This document shows, in pieces, positions 1 through 14,882 of a DNA stretch of 64,000 nucleotides. The notes under the pieces were generated by a model. The model saw nothing but the letters and a program-made list of their open reading frames with translations, was not told the DNA's origin and searched no databases. The stretch lies in the NCBI GenBank assembly GCA_965153355.1, contig OZ231126.1, forward strand, positions 20,150,001 to 20,214,000, written 5' to 3'. The DNA comes from Flaccisagitta enflata (taxonomy: Eukaryota; Chaetognatha; Sagittoidea; Aphragmophora). How positions within the stretch are numbered: the stretch's first letter is position 1; every line of letters begins with the position of its first letter. The translations under genes and the position numbers were made by a program.

Positions 1-223
1 GTCTTCTGTACGCGACTCTACAACCCGCTTTGTCCGTCCGTCCGTCCGTCCGTCCGTCGGTCAGTCCGTCGGTCGGTCTGTCAAACTTTACTTTTTTCAT
101 TTTTTCGGCGTTTATCGGTGATTATTGCATTACTGCTCCTGCCCAAATGCATGGATAGCCTTTTTTATCACTGCCCCTGCCCACCAGCACGCGACTAAGG
201 TAGCCGTGTATCCGGCCTTGTTT
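1..223 (-). mobile_element. HINE-like element, 5'-truncated by window edge
   Basis: Copy of the dominant dispersed family, in reverse orientation. It begins inside the terminal hairpin (TACGCGACTCTACAACCCGC), runs through a GTCC/GTCG/GTCT tract at 31–80, the conserved block CTGCCCCTGCCCACC, the subterminal motif GCACGCGACT and ends at GGCCTTGTT. It matches the copies at 6832 and 49902. Confidence 0.75.
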
Positions 224-262
224 CAAAATACGACCTCATTCTAAACCACTGACAACAAGAGA

Positions 263-507
263 AACAAGGTCATTAGACCTAAGGCGCGTGCGTCGGCATT
301 TACAAAAAAAGTCAGGCAGACAGACTGACAAACAATTTTTTTCTCAAAAAGACATTTGAAATGGCTGTTTACTCCATAAAGTTTCTTCTCTACCATTCAG
401 AGACATAAAAAACGCATTAAAAAACCTTTAAAAGTGTTTTGTGACGGACCGACCGATCGACGGACCGACCGAAAAGTGGCTTATAGAGTCGCGTAGCACG
501 CGACTAA
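263..507 (+). mobile_element. HINE-like element, variant with short body
   Basis: Starts AACAAGG, carries a divergent subterminal motif (GCGCGTGC), a GACAGACAGACTGAC stretch, a GACCGACCGA tract and ends in the hairpin AGTCGCGTAGCACGCGACT followed by AAG. A close relative with the same internal sequence lies at 14198–14431. Confidence 0.7.
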
Positions 508-716
508 GAAGTAAGATGTTACAGTGCATTGACATTGAATCGTCACCTGGCACTGCCAACGGGGAATCCGCTCTCCTGTAATAAAAAACAAGAATTTGTA
601 CATTTTGAAATATGATTTTGTCAATTATCTTGCGCATTTGTTTCCAAATATATGTTAATCATCGATGAGAAAACTTACTTCTTCTTTTTCTTCGATTTTG
701 AATCTTCATCGCCTTC

Positions 717-1223
717 TTACCCAAAATCCTCGTCATTATCTCGATCTTCTTCGTCGTCCTCTGCCTCTTCCTCTTCATCTTCCTCCTCTTCATCATCCTC
801 TTCCTTTTCGACGACCGTCTTGGGCGTTCCTCTCCACGGCGCCCACCCTTTGTCGGCGCTACCGCCTCCAGTATCCCCATCCTCTTTTGATCGACCATCC
901 TCAAACCGTTCGTCAGCTTCCGGTTCCAAGTCGACGGGTTCATGCAACGCCTTCGACCCGAGGGCGTTTGTCTCACGCGCTTTTTTATTGAGTTTTGCGA
1001 TTTGATTGCGACGCGTTTGATGCATTTCGCTACGAGACGGCTTGCGTGCTGATGAATGAATGGAAGAAAGAGTTGAATTATGTTTGGGAAAAAGAAGATG
1101 ATGAATAATAATGGTAAGACGCGAGCCTTACAAAATTACCAATAAAGGCGACTAATCGCCGTAGGAAAAAAGTCGTAAATGTTGAGAGAAAGAAAGAGAG
1201 AAAGAGAGAAAGAGAGAAAGAGA

Positions 1224-1317
<94 letters not shown>

Positions 1318-2923
1318 CCAATAGTTCATCATTAAAAACTATGAGCAAGCAGAGTAAAATGTGAGTGACTTTAGAGCTAGCGTTATAGAAATCAGAGTAA
1401 ATAAGCATAAAATTAGGATCAATGAAAAATATTGATCTTGGGGAAAAATGTGAAAAAATAAAAAAAATAAAAAAATCATAGCTTGGTACCCTTTTAAAGA
1501 AATAAATCAGCTCTTTCTTAGCTATTAATTTCATGCGTAGTACCATTCATCCCCAAAAATTAACCAACTTCCTCAAACTCTCATGAGTTCCAGGTAAAGT
1601 CAAAACCCAGCAAAATTGAGGGAGGCTCCTGGAGTGACAGATAATCAGTTCTGAAGTGTTTTTGTACTTCGTTTTTCTCAAGAATTTATTCTTTTCTATG
1701 AAAAAGTTATTCACAAAAATAAGGCTGTCAGACTATTCTCTCATTCATCATAGTCGGTATAAACAACAAAGTTAAAGGGTGATTTTTGACTGAGGATCGT
1801 TGTTCTAGTTTAAAGAATTGACACAAATTGACACAAAAGTAACAAAAATGTAACATGAACAGATTTTGACAGATATCTTTTGGGAAAGTTTTTTTTCTTT
1901 CTCTCAATGAACAATGCAATCATCAGCGAATAGTTTTGTGTGATAGTTTTGGTGGCAGCTGTCGTTTGTTTGTTAGCAACCACATATAGTCAGGGCACAC
2001 TTCGACTTTTTTCTAAATCAACGTTAAACATACGCAAAGGAATCGGTTCCAATGGCGAAGTCTCGCTGTCGCTCGGCGTCTCCTCCGCGCCCGCTCTTCC
2101 TCTTCCTCCTCCTCTCCGCTTCTCTGCTCTTCTCTCGCCTCTCGACGATTCCGGCCTTCTTCCTGGACTAAAGCGCTTTTGATCGTGTGACGGCGAGATT
2201 TCTCGTGATCTTGGACCAACATCTTTGTACCTGAGTTAGTACCAGTATTGTATGGCCGCCCGTATAGGTGAGAATGGCCCTTTAATCTGTTCATCTTAAT
2301 AAACGTGGACCGATGCATCCATTCACTTATTCATTCATGCATTCATTCTTTCATACATTCATTCATTCATTCATTTATTCATTCTTTCAGTCATTCGTTC
2401 ATTCATTGATCCGTTCATTCATTGCATTTTTTCATTCATTCAGTCAATTCATTCATTCAGTCATTCATTCATTCATTCATTAATTGATACATTCATTAAT
2501 TCATTCATTTGTTCATTCATTCATTCATTTATTCATCATTTATTCATTCGATCATTCATTTATTCAATTATTCATTCATTCATTCTATATTTTCTCATTC
2601 ATTCATTCACTCATTTTTTCATTAAAGCATTCTTAAAGAATATATTTCTTGGGAAGAAACGCCGCATTATCTTTTGCTTTAAAGGATAAAAGAGAGTAAC
2701 AACAAACATATATCACCAAAATTATCACCGGTTATACTAACCCCGGTGGTGGTTCTTGTTGTTCGGGGATCACAACAATTTTGCCTTCTTCGGTAGTGAA
2801 ATAGCGCCCCTGTTCACGGGGCGGCCGACCCTCACCACGAACAGGGTGGCAAAACATGCACTCGCAAGGCTGAGCATCTGCCAAACTCATCAGACCACCT
2901 GTTAGGAAATGACAGACACTCAC

Positions 2924-2998
<75 letters not shown>

Positions 2999-3406
2999 AG
3001 AGAGAGAGAGAGAGCGAGCGAGCGAGACGGGCAGACATACAGACAGACAGACAGACAGCACACAGCCACACACTCATACCTTTGCTGCCCTCATTCCTGC
3101 ATGGGCAATCTCCACATTTGCACTGTCCCCAACTGGAGTTGGGGCGGTTTGCCGTCGTCTTTGTCTCTTTGTTCGTTTCCGGTTCGGGAAGTGAATTCGC
3201 GCCACTTAGCCAGGTGGCAGTGCGGCAAGAAACTCCGTCTCTCGTAGGGCAAATCGGCGAACAAAAGTCGTGTGGAACGACGTCGAAATTCAAAGCGACG
3301 CTCTTTTGAAATACGCAAGCGGGGAAAGCCAAAACAAGATCAAGAAAGAAGAATGGATGGACAGACCAACGAACGGATCGACAGATTGAGCCTTTATCCA
3401 ATGCAT

Positions 3407-3475
<69 letters not shown>

Positions 3476-4783
3476 TTAACAACATTGACAACAACATTAA
3501 CAAACAACAGCATTAACCACCACCACCACCACCACCACCACCACCACCACCACCACCACCACCACCACCACCACCACCACCACCACCACAACAACAACAA
3601 CAACTCCATGTTTCCAGCACCTTCTTTGAGTTGCGATTTTCGCCACGTTGACTCTTGTTTGCTTTCGGCTGGCTCTTACTTTCCTTCCCTTCATCCACTT
3701 TCCCCCCTCTATCTTCATCCTCCCCCTCTACTTCCTCTCTGGCCAAAGGCTTCCTCCACCCTCCGCTTCCATCCCTCGTCATCTCGCTCTCTCTTGCTTC
3801 ATCCCTTCCTCCACTTCGCCTTCTTCCACCTTCGGCGTACGGACCGTGAATTCCGTCGTGCTGTACGTCTCTGAAGATTGGGTACTCATCCCTTTTCCAA
3901 TGGACACCTGAAGACGGAAGGTTGACTATTGATTTTAACTATTACTCCCTTGTAGAGGCTCACATGACCGGCTCACATGACCGGCTCACATGAGCGGGAA
4001 AAAAGAACAACATCATTGCCTCTAAAGTGAAGTGAAAAGGGATGTTCATCGTCACTGATTTGTAAGAGAAGTACGTCATTGAACTTAGGAGTCAGGACTC
4101 TGAAATGCACAATGTGCGACCGAATCTCCTTTGCTTTGAAATAAACGGGAATGTAAGACACAGATATTGCCAATTTATTGGCTGGACAAAGTAACATCCA
4201 CGGCGGACCCAACGGACACGTCGCGGATATTGAATATCCATTGTTCCCACAAACCTGCATCCACATCCGACGATACACGGTTTAAGTTTGCCTCACTCTG
4301 ACTTGACGTCACGTCCCTGTAATGGATTATAGCGCAAGGTCGTGGCGGTTGAAACGTATTTTGTCAGCCTCTGAATGACTCAAAGTCAAACTCCATGCAA
4401 GCCACAGAGAGCCAATAAGCTCGATTCCAGGCGATAAACCAAAGGATTTTTTCAATTTTTAACTCTCAATATCTGCTGAAATAAGGAGGAGAGAACAAAA
4501 TGGGTGTTTTGTTCTCTTAGAGGAGGTTAGAATAAGGGGGTGAGTGAAAAAAAAAATGAAAAATTTTTTTTTTTCTCCAAGATATTGCAGTAAAAGGAGG
4601 CATGCCCTCATCATGCCTCATCAAAAAAAATTTAACACCATTGCATAGAGGAGACTGAGCACATTCCAGATATGTAAGCATATGTGCATATTGCTGCCGC
4701 TTTGGCGCTCAGAGCAGATGGAAAGTCACTCTGGCAGCAATGGTTTTCAGCGACGATTTCCAGTTGAATCCCGATCTTTCCAT
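717..4783 (-). CDS. Multi-exon gene: cysteine-rich, acidic-tailed protein (about 504 aa), possible ASH/MSP-like domain
   Basis: Exons in transcription order: 4783–4730 (tentative first exon, MERSGFNWKSSLKTIAAR), 4254–3990, 3907–3621, 3302–3080, 2898–2742, 2230–2034, 1048–717 (stop TAA). All internal splice phases agree and the sum is 505 codons. The 4254–3990 exon encodes an 88-residue beta-rich stretch (CPLGPP, then IPVYFKAKEI, then FSLHFRGND) that loosely resembles ASH/MSP-type domains of ciliary proteins; this is a guess from pattern. The next exon reads HWKRDEYPIFRDVQHDG and then becomes charged. A cysteine cluster follows (QCKCGDCPCR, then CECMFCHPVRG), possibly metal-binding. After it come an Arg/Gly/Ser-rich segment (GRRPESSRGERRAEKRRGGG) and an acidic C-terminus rich in Glu and Asp. 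The first exon is uncertain because the plus strand there is also open; upstream exons may be missing. I do not recognise the family. Confidence 0.7.
1137..1600 (+). repeat. Diverged copy of the 0.7-kb dispersed repeat, with (GA)n tract
   Basis: Begins ACCAATAAAGGCGACTAATC, continues through an AGAG tract at about 1182–1315, and later carries AGCTCTTTCTTAGCTATTAA and a CATGCGTAGTACCATTCA block. The same landmarks in the same order are found at 45320–46011 and 46401–47109. The middle part present in those copies is missing here. Confidence 0.7.
2318..2635. repeat. (CATT)n degenerate array in intron
   Basis: About 300 bp of CATT/CATTT repeats with scattered substitutions, lying in the intron between the 2742 and 2230 exons of the minus-strand gene. 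The degeneracy suggests an old array. Confidence 0.85.
2927..3600. repeat. Intronic (GA)n, (CAA)n and (CCA)n tracts
   Basis: AGAG tract at about 2927–3030 in one intron, then pure CAA/ACA repeats at about 3407–3478 and CCA/ACC repeats at about 3518–3588 in the preceding intron. The exon 3080–3302 sits between them. All frames over the triplet tracts are open, which creates spurious polyHis, polyThr and polyVal ORFs. Confidence 0.85.
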
Positions 4784-4892
4784 CAACAAGAATGGCAAAG
4801 TGAGGAAGAGGAAGAGGATAGAATTAAGGAGAGTAGATAAGGAAGAGGAAGACTGAATGAAGATTGACTTGAAACAGGCTCATATTCCATGG

Positions 4893-4975
4893 TGGACACG
4901 TTGGTGGCGCCTTGATAAGTCACTCATCATTGGCCTAAAAGGCCTGGGTTCAATCCTCATCTGTAACTAGTATTT
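4893..4975 (+). repeat. tRNA-derived SINE-like fragment
   Basis: Contains a box-B-like GGTTCAATCC preceded by a short GGCC…GGCC helix and an upstream GTTGGTGGCGCC resembling box A at the usual spacing. The acceptor stem does not close well, so this is more likely a SINE head or a tRNA-like relic than a functional tRNA. Confidence 0.3.
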
Positions 4976-5290
4976 TTGAATCTCAAAATTCTGCCCCAAT
5001 GATGCCAATAACACATATGGATTAAAGGAAAAATGAATGTGACTTCCAAGATTCGTACTCAGAAACTTGTGAGTAAAATGCAAGCATGTTACCACATGTC
5101 CATTTTTATTTCTGAATTTGAGGGATAATTTGATTGTGTTATTCTAAAATGGCAGCAAGTTCTTCCCCTAAGTTGTTCTTATCTTTTTCATTGCAAACTC
5201 TGGCAGTTGATTGGAGTGCCCTCCTCTGTCAATGAGATGCATAAATAAATCTTAGACATAAGGAAACTGCTCAGCAGATCATTCTGTGGC

Positions 5291-5899
5291 ACGCCACGGG
5301 GGAGGCTTTCATAGGTCAAGAAAAATTCTCGGTCATAATGGCGAGTGGTTTGGGCCTTAGGAAGGTTCACTTTATCACTTCATACCAAAATGAAAATTTT
5401 TTTACTTCCAAACATTTTTAAAATGCCGTAAAATGCCGTAAAATTGGCATTTTTGACAGTTTTTTTGGTCCAAAACCGCCGCTATAGTCAAAAGATGGGC
5501 AAACTATGATTATCTGGCATTAAGACACATTCATGCATAAATACAGGCCAGCCCGTCATCATTCTGTATCATCTTACGCCGTAAAATACCATAAAAAACT
5601 GTAGAAATGGCATTTTTGACAGTTTTCTTGGCCTGTATTTATGCATAAATGTGTCTAAGTGCCAGATAATCATTGTTTGCCCATCTTTTGAACATAGCGG
5701 CGGTTTTGGACCAAAAAAACTGTCAAAAATGTTAATTTTACGGCTTTTTACGGCATTTTACGGCATTTTTTTTTTAATTTTGAAGTAAAAAATTTTTTGT
5801 TTTACTATGAAGTGATAAAGTGAACCTTCCTGAGGCCCAACAAACTCGCCATTATGACCGAGAATTTTTCTTGACCTATGAAAGCCTCCCCCGTGGCGT
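5291..5899. mobile_element. 609-bp foldback (long inverted-repeat) element
   Basis: The left end ACGCCACGGGGGAGGCTTTC is mirrored by GAAAGCCTCCCCCGTGGCGT at the right. The arms stay paired for about 260 bp each with small indels. They include GACCGAGAATTTTTCTTGAC against its complement, the GCCGTAAAATGCCGTAAAA block, and GCATAAATACAGGCC near the centre. The unpaired loop is about 80 bp (5551–5629). No coding potential is seen, so this is probably a non-autonomous DNA element. Confidence 0.75.
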
Positions 5900-5980
5900 G
5901 GTGGTACAGTGTGCAAGCGCTTAAAGTTTTTAGCCGCGGGAGCTTTGCCTGTCCGTCCGCCCGTCGGTCTGTCCGTTTTT

Positions 5981-6300
5981 GGGCAGCGGCCCCAAGTATC
6001 AGCGTCCTTGACCAAATCCCAGCCTGTTGGCCAAAATCCCAGCCAGATGGCCAAAATCCCACCCTCTGGACCCAGATCTCTGCATATTTACGCAAATCCC
6101 AGCCTTGAAACAAAATCCCAGCCTGTTTTCACAAATCCCAGCCTCGAGGCCCTGATCTCAGCCATAAGGCTCAAATCTCAGCCCTTAAGCCCAAAGCCTA
6201 GCCTCTAAGACAAAATCTCTTAAGGCTTAAACACTGCATTTGGGCCAAACGCTCAGCCTAATTACCCAAATCCCACATAAATGGCTCAAATCCCTAACCA
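5981..6300 (+). repeat. GGCAGCGGCCCC-headed element with CAAATCCCAGCC minisatellite
   Basis: Starts GGGCAGCGGCCCCAAG and continues as a degenerate array of about 18–20 bp units (CCAAAATCCCAGCCTGTTGG type). The unit is the reverse complement of the GGCTGGGATTTGAGCC units at 25140, 26800 and 38040. It abuts the right end of the foldback element and a short GTCC tract. Confidence 0.65.
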
Positions 6301-6373
6301 ATCCTCACAAGTTCAAAATCTGTCAACCTACTCAAATTAGTCACAAACACACAGACATGACGGTTCAACCCTA

Positions 6374-7280
6374 TACACTTTTTTTTTAATATAAGCACCT
6401 CGTTTATAAGCACGCCCAGCCTCAGATATGGGGAAAATTTAAGCACATTGCTAAGCACACTCCAGGCTGAGATTTCCAATCTAAAAAAAAAAGTTTTTGG
6501 TAAAATAAAAGTATGCCAATTTTTAGACATTTTTGCTTGGAATTTCACAAAAACCAATGGAAATTTTGATAGAAATTGAAATTATCAATAATATCAATTT
6601 GTCAGTACATTCGGAATTTTGATACTGATAGAAATAATTAAATTTCTAACAATATTTAAAATATTATTGCTTAGATACTATTATTAAGAAGAATTCATTG
6701 CTGTAAAAAGGATGATACATTGTGATACTAAATAACCCCAAAAATCTAAAAATTTTGTATTAGATCAAAATACTAATCTCATCCCATGGTTTATATGAAA
6801 ATAAGACAACATCAATGAGAGATACTGTATATTTTTAGTCGCGTGCTACGCGACTCTACACCCCGCTATGTCGGTCTGTTGGTCGGTCGGTTGGTCGGTT
6901 GGTCGGTCCCCTTTTTACTTTTTCGGCGTTTTTGAGCTTTTTGAGCCTACTGCTCCTGCCCAAATGTTCTGGTGACCTTCTCCAGCACTGTTCCTGCCCA
7001 CCTGCACGCGACTAGGGTAGCCGTGTATCTGGCCTTGTTTAAACAAAATACAATTATCATTATATTTTATATTATATTTTATTCTATACTATAGAATACT
7101 CTATGCTTAACTATTTTCTATACCCTACTGTGTACTTTGTTCTATACTGAATAGGATAATTTCTTACTGATAAATGATAAGCACGCATTTAAGCACATTT
7201 CAGCCTCGAAAATAAAATTTTGCTAAGCACGCTCAGCCTCAGCCAAAAAAAGTGCGTGCTTATAAAAAAAAAAAGTGTAC
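6374..7280. mobile_element. TIR element with TATAAGCAC ends, split by a HINE-like insertion
   Basis: The left end (ACACTTTTTTTTTAATATAA, then GCACCTCGTTTATAAGCACG) is mirrored at the right by CGTGCTTATA and AAAAAGTGTAC. Internal GTGCTTAGCA-type motifs also recur in inverted orientation. A HINE-like copy sits inside it at 6832–7039. The interior is AT-rich and has no gene. Confidence 0.55.
6832..7039 (-). mobile_element. HINE-like element
   Basis: Reverse copy: TTTTAGTCGCGTGCTACGCG hairpin, CTACACCCCGC, a GGTCGGTCGGTTGG body, CTGCTCCTGCCC, the subterminal GCACGCGACT and GGCCTTGTT. It is nested in the TATAAGCAC TIR element. Confidence 0.8.
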
Positions 7281-7559
7281 CTTGAATCAGCAATAAAGCA
7301 TTTAAGTGCCACAGTCGGGAATGTGTATGCGCGCGTGTTACACGAGTGTATGAGTCGGGGATTGTACGCCCCTGACTACCCGTCTGCGACGATATTGTAA
7401 CTACGGGTCAATCAATACTTGGCTCAAGTATCGTTTTGTTTTTTTCACCTGTGTTTCCTTTCGAATCTTCTCAGGTTTGGATGAGATCGAGATCTTCCAC
7501 TTAGTCTTAAAAAGAGTCAAAGCATGTGTCAATAAGAAAAATTGGTTTCCCTTCTCTTT

Positions 7560-7575
7560 CATTCTTTCTTTCTTC

Positions 7576-7650
<75 letters not shown>

Positions 7651-7692
7651 TTTTTCTTTCTTTTTTTTTCTTTCCTTCTTTCTTTCTTTCTT
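7560..7692. repeat. (TTTC)n tract
   Basis: Near-pure TTTC/TTCT tetranucleotide repeat just downstream of the stop codon of the polyQ gene. The long Phe/Ser/Leu ORFs over it are artefacts. Confidence 0.9.
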
Positions 7693-7747
7693 CTCCACCC
7701 TGCTTTCTCTGCTCATGAGTCTTTTTTCTCCTCTCCCAATTTTCGTC

Positions 7748-11684
<3,937 letters not shown>

Positions 11685-13251
11685 CGAATCGTTTTATCAT
11701 CAAAAGACCGAAAAAACATAAGGCTAATGATGAACTCGCCTTACAGATGGACACGCGTGATCACATGTGAGGATTTTTTTATACAATTACTATTGACATG
11801 ACCTTGACCTCGACCAATCTTCGTAGGCTCACATGATCACATCCCCTCAAATAACCCCCCTCCCCACAGCCCCTCAGCGGCTTGCCCTTAACATTTATAA
11901 CCTGCTCCACACTAATCATTCATTCATGAGAGCTTCCGCGCTTGTTGCTGTAAGTGATTGACTTTGTAAAAGGAACTGACAGGATATGGATGACCATTTT
12001 ATCCGATTCGAATTGCGCGTGAGGATCGAGTTCATTGAATGATATATTATACATAATACATAATCATAATTTAGTTAAATACCGCTCTAGCGGATTTCAA
12101 GGGACTAGCAAATCTTATCTGTTAAAGGCGGAATTTTGTTACAGCCAAAATAGGAAATAATAAGGCCGCATACACGGCCACCAGTTGCGGACGGGTGGGT
12201 AGGGGCGGATATGCGCGTTTTTCCACTTTTCAACTCGTGCTGAAGGACGGACGGACCGACCGACGACCAAACAGATGGACAGACGGAAAAAGCATCTATA
12301 GAGTTGCGTGTCCGCAACTAAAAAGAAACAAGTTGCAGGGACAATGAATTTGCGTCAATTATATGCGGCATTCCGTTACTGGTGGGTCCGTTAAAGCCGG
12401 GTTCAACTATAGTTCGACGCGACTCCATATGGTGCTGTATTGGTCGGTCCCTCTGTCTGGCGGTCGTTATTTCAAGACATTTACAGGTGCCTAGGTGGAA
12501 TTTGTTTCACTGCCTCTTCCCCAATCACAAACTAACCAAATTTGCAACAGGCCCTATACCCTCGGTAAGCATGGATGTAGGGGACGCCACGTCCACCACG
12601 TCCATGGATGTGGTAAAAGTCGGTCTTGAAAAGGAAGTCGATCTTGAATTAAGAGCGATTCAAGGTTGAAAAAATAGCAATTTCTTTGAAAAACAGCGTA
12701 AACAGAAACAAATTTGACTGAGTTTCTTTGGATTGTAACAAAAAAACTTTAGATGGAAGATTATTATTCAAGAATGATGCAAAAAGTAAGAAAAATTACT
12801 CGGTCTTGAAATACTAAGTGGACGTGGCGAATTTCGGAGCTCGACTACACCCATGGCGGTAAGTGTTATCGCCTTGTTTTCTCTTCATCCAAGAATATAT
12901 TTCTAGATTTTCTATCAAACAGGGTTAAACGAAGACAGATAGATGCCTCCTCAGCGCTTCTTTACGCTAGTGACGGACATGCGGACAAATCACCTGTTAG
13001 ATATGTGATGACACCATCAAGAACAAGAATTACCGGACATTGGAGCTCCATCATGTTGAATTGGAGTCTGGAGATGACACTTAATTAATACACTGTACCA
13101 TCAATCATCAAAAGTGACAGAACTCCACCCCCATGGCCCCACGACCCCACCTCTACTGAAATTTCAAATAGACGATTATATGACAAGTAAAAAAAAAAGA
13201 TCTTCATCCTCACCATTCAAACGTGACCACTTTCTGAAAAAAATGACGTTC
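11685..13251. other. Intergenic, no convincing gene
   Basis: Upstream region of the polyQ gene (first 400 bp, probable promoter) followed by AT-rich DNA with one HINE-like element. A 95-codon ORF at 12382–12669 has no supporting composition or splice structure. Confidence 0.5.
12159..12322 (+). mobile_element. HINE-like element, TTGCGG subfamily
   Basis: Starts TAAGGCCGCATACACGGCCA, carries the subterminal motif AGTTGCGGAC, a short GGACGGACCGACCGAC body and ends in GAGTTGCGTGTCCGCAACT followed by AAAA. The second hairpin arm GTCCGCAACT is the exact reverse complement of the subterminal motif. Confidence 0.85.
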
Positions 13252-13528
13252 GACTCGGGGGCGTTTCTAGTCAGAGACAATTGCGTTTTTTAACGGGCCA
13301 CTGGGTCGCTCGCACCGCTTACGCAGCTCTTTCGCTATACAGCGCACGCAGCGCGCTGCTAAACTATGCTTGTTTCACTTGCTCGCTCCGTTCATGGATT
13401 CGCTCACTCACTTTGCTCACTCCCTTGTTAGACAGTTGAAATTCTTGAATATGTGTTGTGTTTATGCTGTAAACGCGTTCAATGGGAACGAACGCGTTTT
13501 TCAACTTCACTAGAAACACGCCCTCGAT
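13252..13528. mobile_element. Small MITE-like element
   Basis: Inverted ends: GGGGGCGTTTCTAGT at the left against ACTAGAAACACGCCCTC at the right, then AATTGCGTTTTT against AAACGCGTT. The interior is GC-rich and non-coding. No target duplication was confirmed. Confidence 0.5.
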
Positions 13529-13856
13529 GAATTACCGACGATCTTCGATTAAATTCTTTTTGCACTCTTTTGATCATTTGATGTGAGTCTTGGCCTTCAA
13601 ACGAAGATTTATTGCACGTGGCCATTTGTTCGCTTAGAACGCCAACAAGTGTCCTTCACCTTAGACAAAGAAAAGATCATCAATCTTCGTACTGTTGTAG
13701 TGTTGTTTAGGACGTTAAGAGGATGTAAGAGAAGTAAAGAGCTCAGAAGACAAGCACCGTCACAAAAAGACAAGTGAACCTAACAGAAGACTGTTAAAAT
13801 CAATGACACACGCACTCGGTCGCACGCACGCTGAAACGCACACAGTCACACGCACA

Positions 13857-13857
<1 letters not shown>

Positions 13858-13950
<93 letters not shown>

Positions 13951-14106
13951 GACTGACAGAGAGACATACAGAGATACTGAGAGACAGTGAGACAGATACA
14001 GAAGGAGAAAAAGACAGAGAGAGACATAGAGGCAGAGACAGAGAAGGACAGAGGAACAGACAGCAACAGAAAGAGACAGTCACAACTGACACAGACACAC
14101 AAAGAC

Positions 14107-14194
<88 letters not shown>
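13858..14194. repeat. (CA)n and (GA)n microsatellite block
   Basis: About 90 bp of pure CA, a degenerate GACAGA-rich bridge, and about 80 bp of pure AG, immediately followed by a HINE-like element at 14198. Confidence 0.9.
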
Positions 14195-14197
<3 letters not shown>

Positions 14198-14198
<1 letters not shown>

Positions 14199-14249
14199 AC
14201 AAGGTCATTAGATCTAAGTCGCGTGCATCGGCATTTTCTCAGAAGGTTT

Positions 14250-14284
<35 letters not shown>

Positions 14285-14431
14285 TGGAATTTTTAAAAAA
14301 ACATGAATTAGTGGTGTTCTCAAAGGTGTGGAAAACGCCAAAAAAAAAAACCTTTAAAATGATTGGAGACAGACGGACGGGCCGACGGACCGAAAAGTGG
14401 CTTAAAAAGTCGCGTAGCACGCGACTAAAAA
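14198..14431 (+). mobile_element. HINE-like element
   Basis: Starts AACAAGGTCATTAGATCTAA, then GTCGCGTGC, a GACAGACAGACAGACAGACA body and ends in AAGTCGCGTAGCACGCGACT plus AAAAA. It is the same variant as the copy at 263–507. Confidence 0.8.
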
Positions 14432-14622
14432 TCGCGTTGCAGGTTTCTCATATCCGTGGTCGAGCGCGAACGCGACCACATAATTAGAGATGAAATTCAT
14501 TTGGACGGTGAAAAAGCACAAAATATTCATAGCTACGAATTAACCACTCCTTGAACTTTTTTTCATCGATTTTGTTTTTTTCAGTCCTGTACTAAAAAGA
14601 ACATATAAAATGACTGTTTTTT

Positions 14623-14880
<258 letters not shown>

Positions 14881-14882
14881 TT

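Noticed and set aside
652-1005. Ser-rich plus-strand ORFs
   Set aside because: Antisense shadow of the acidic last exon of the minus-strand cysteine-rich gene.
2013-2318. Glu/Arg-rich minus-strand ORF starting at 2318
   Set aside because: Wrong frame for this exon; the frame reading YKDVGPRSREISPSHDQKRF joins both neighbours in phase.
2318-2635. Telomere-like array
   Set aside because: CATT/AATG is not a telomeric repeat, and the array is an internal intronic microsatellite.
4893-4975. Functional tRNA gene
   Set aside because: Box B is good, but the acceptor stem and anticodon arm do not fold; kept only as a SINE-like fragment.
12382-12669. 95-codon plus-strand ORF
   Set aside because: No coding-like composition, no splice partners, and it overlaps AT-rich intergenic DNA.
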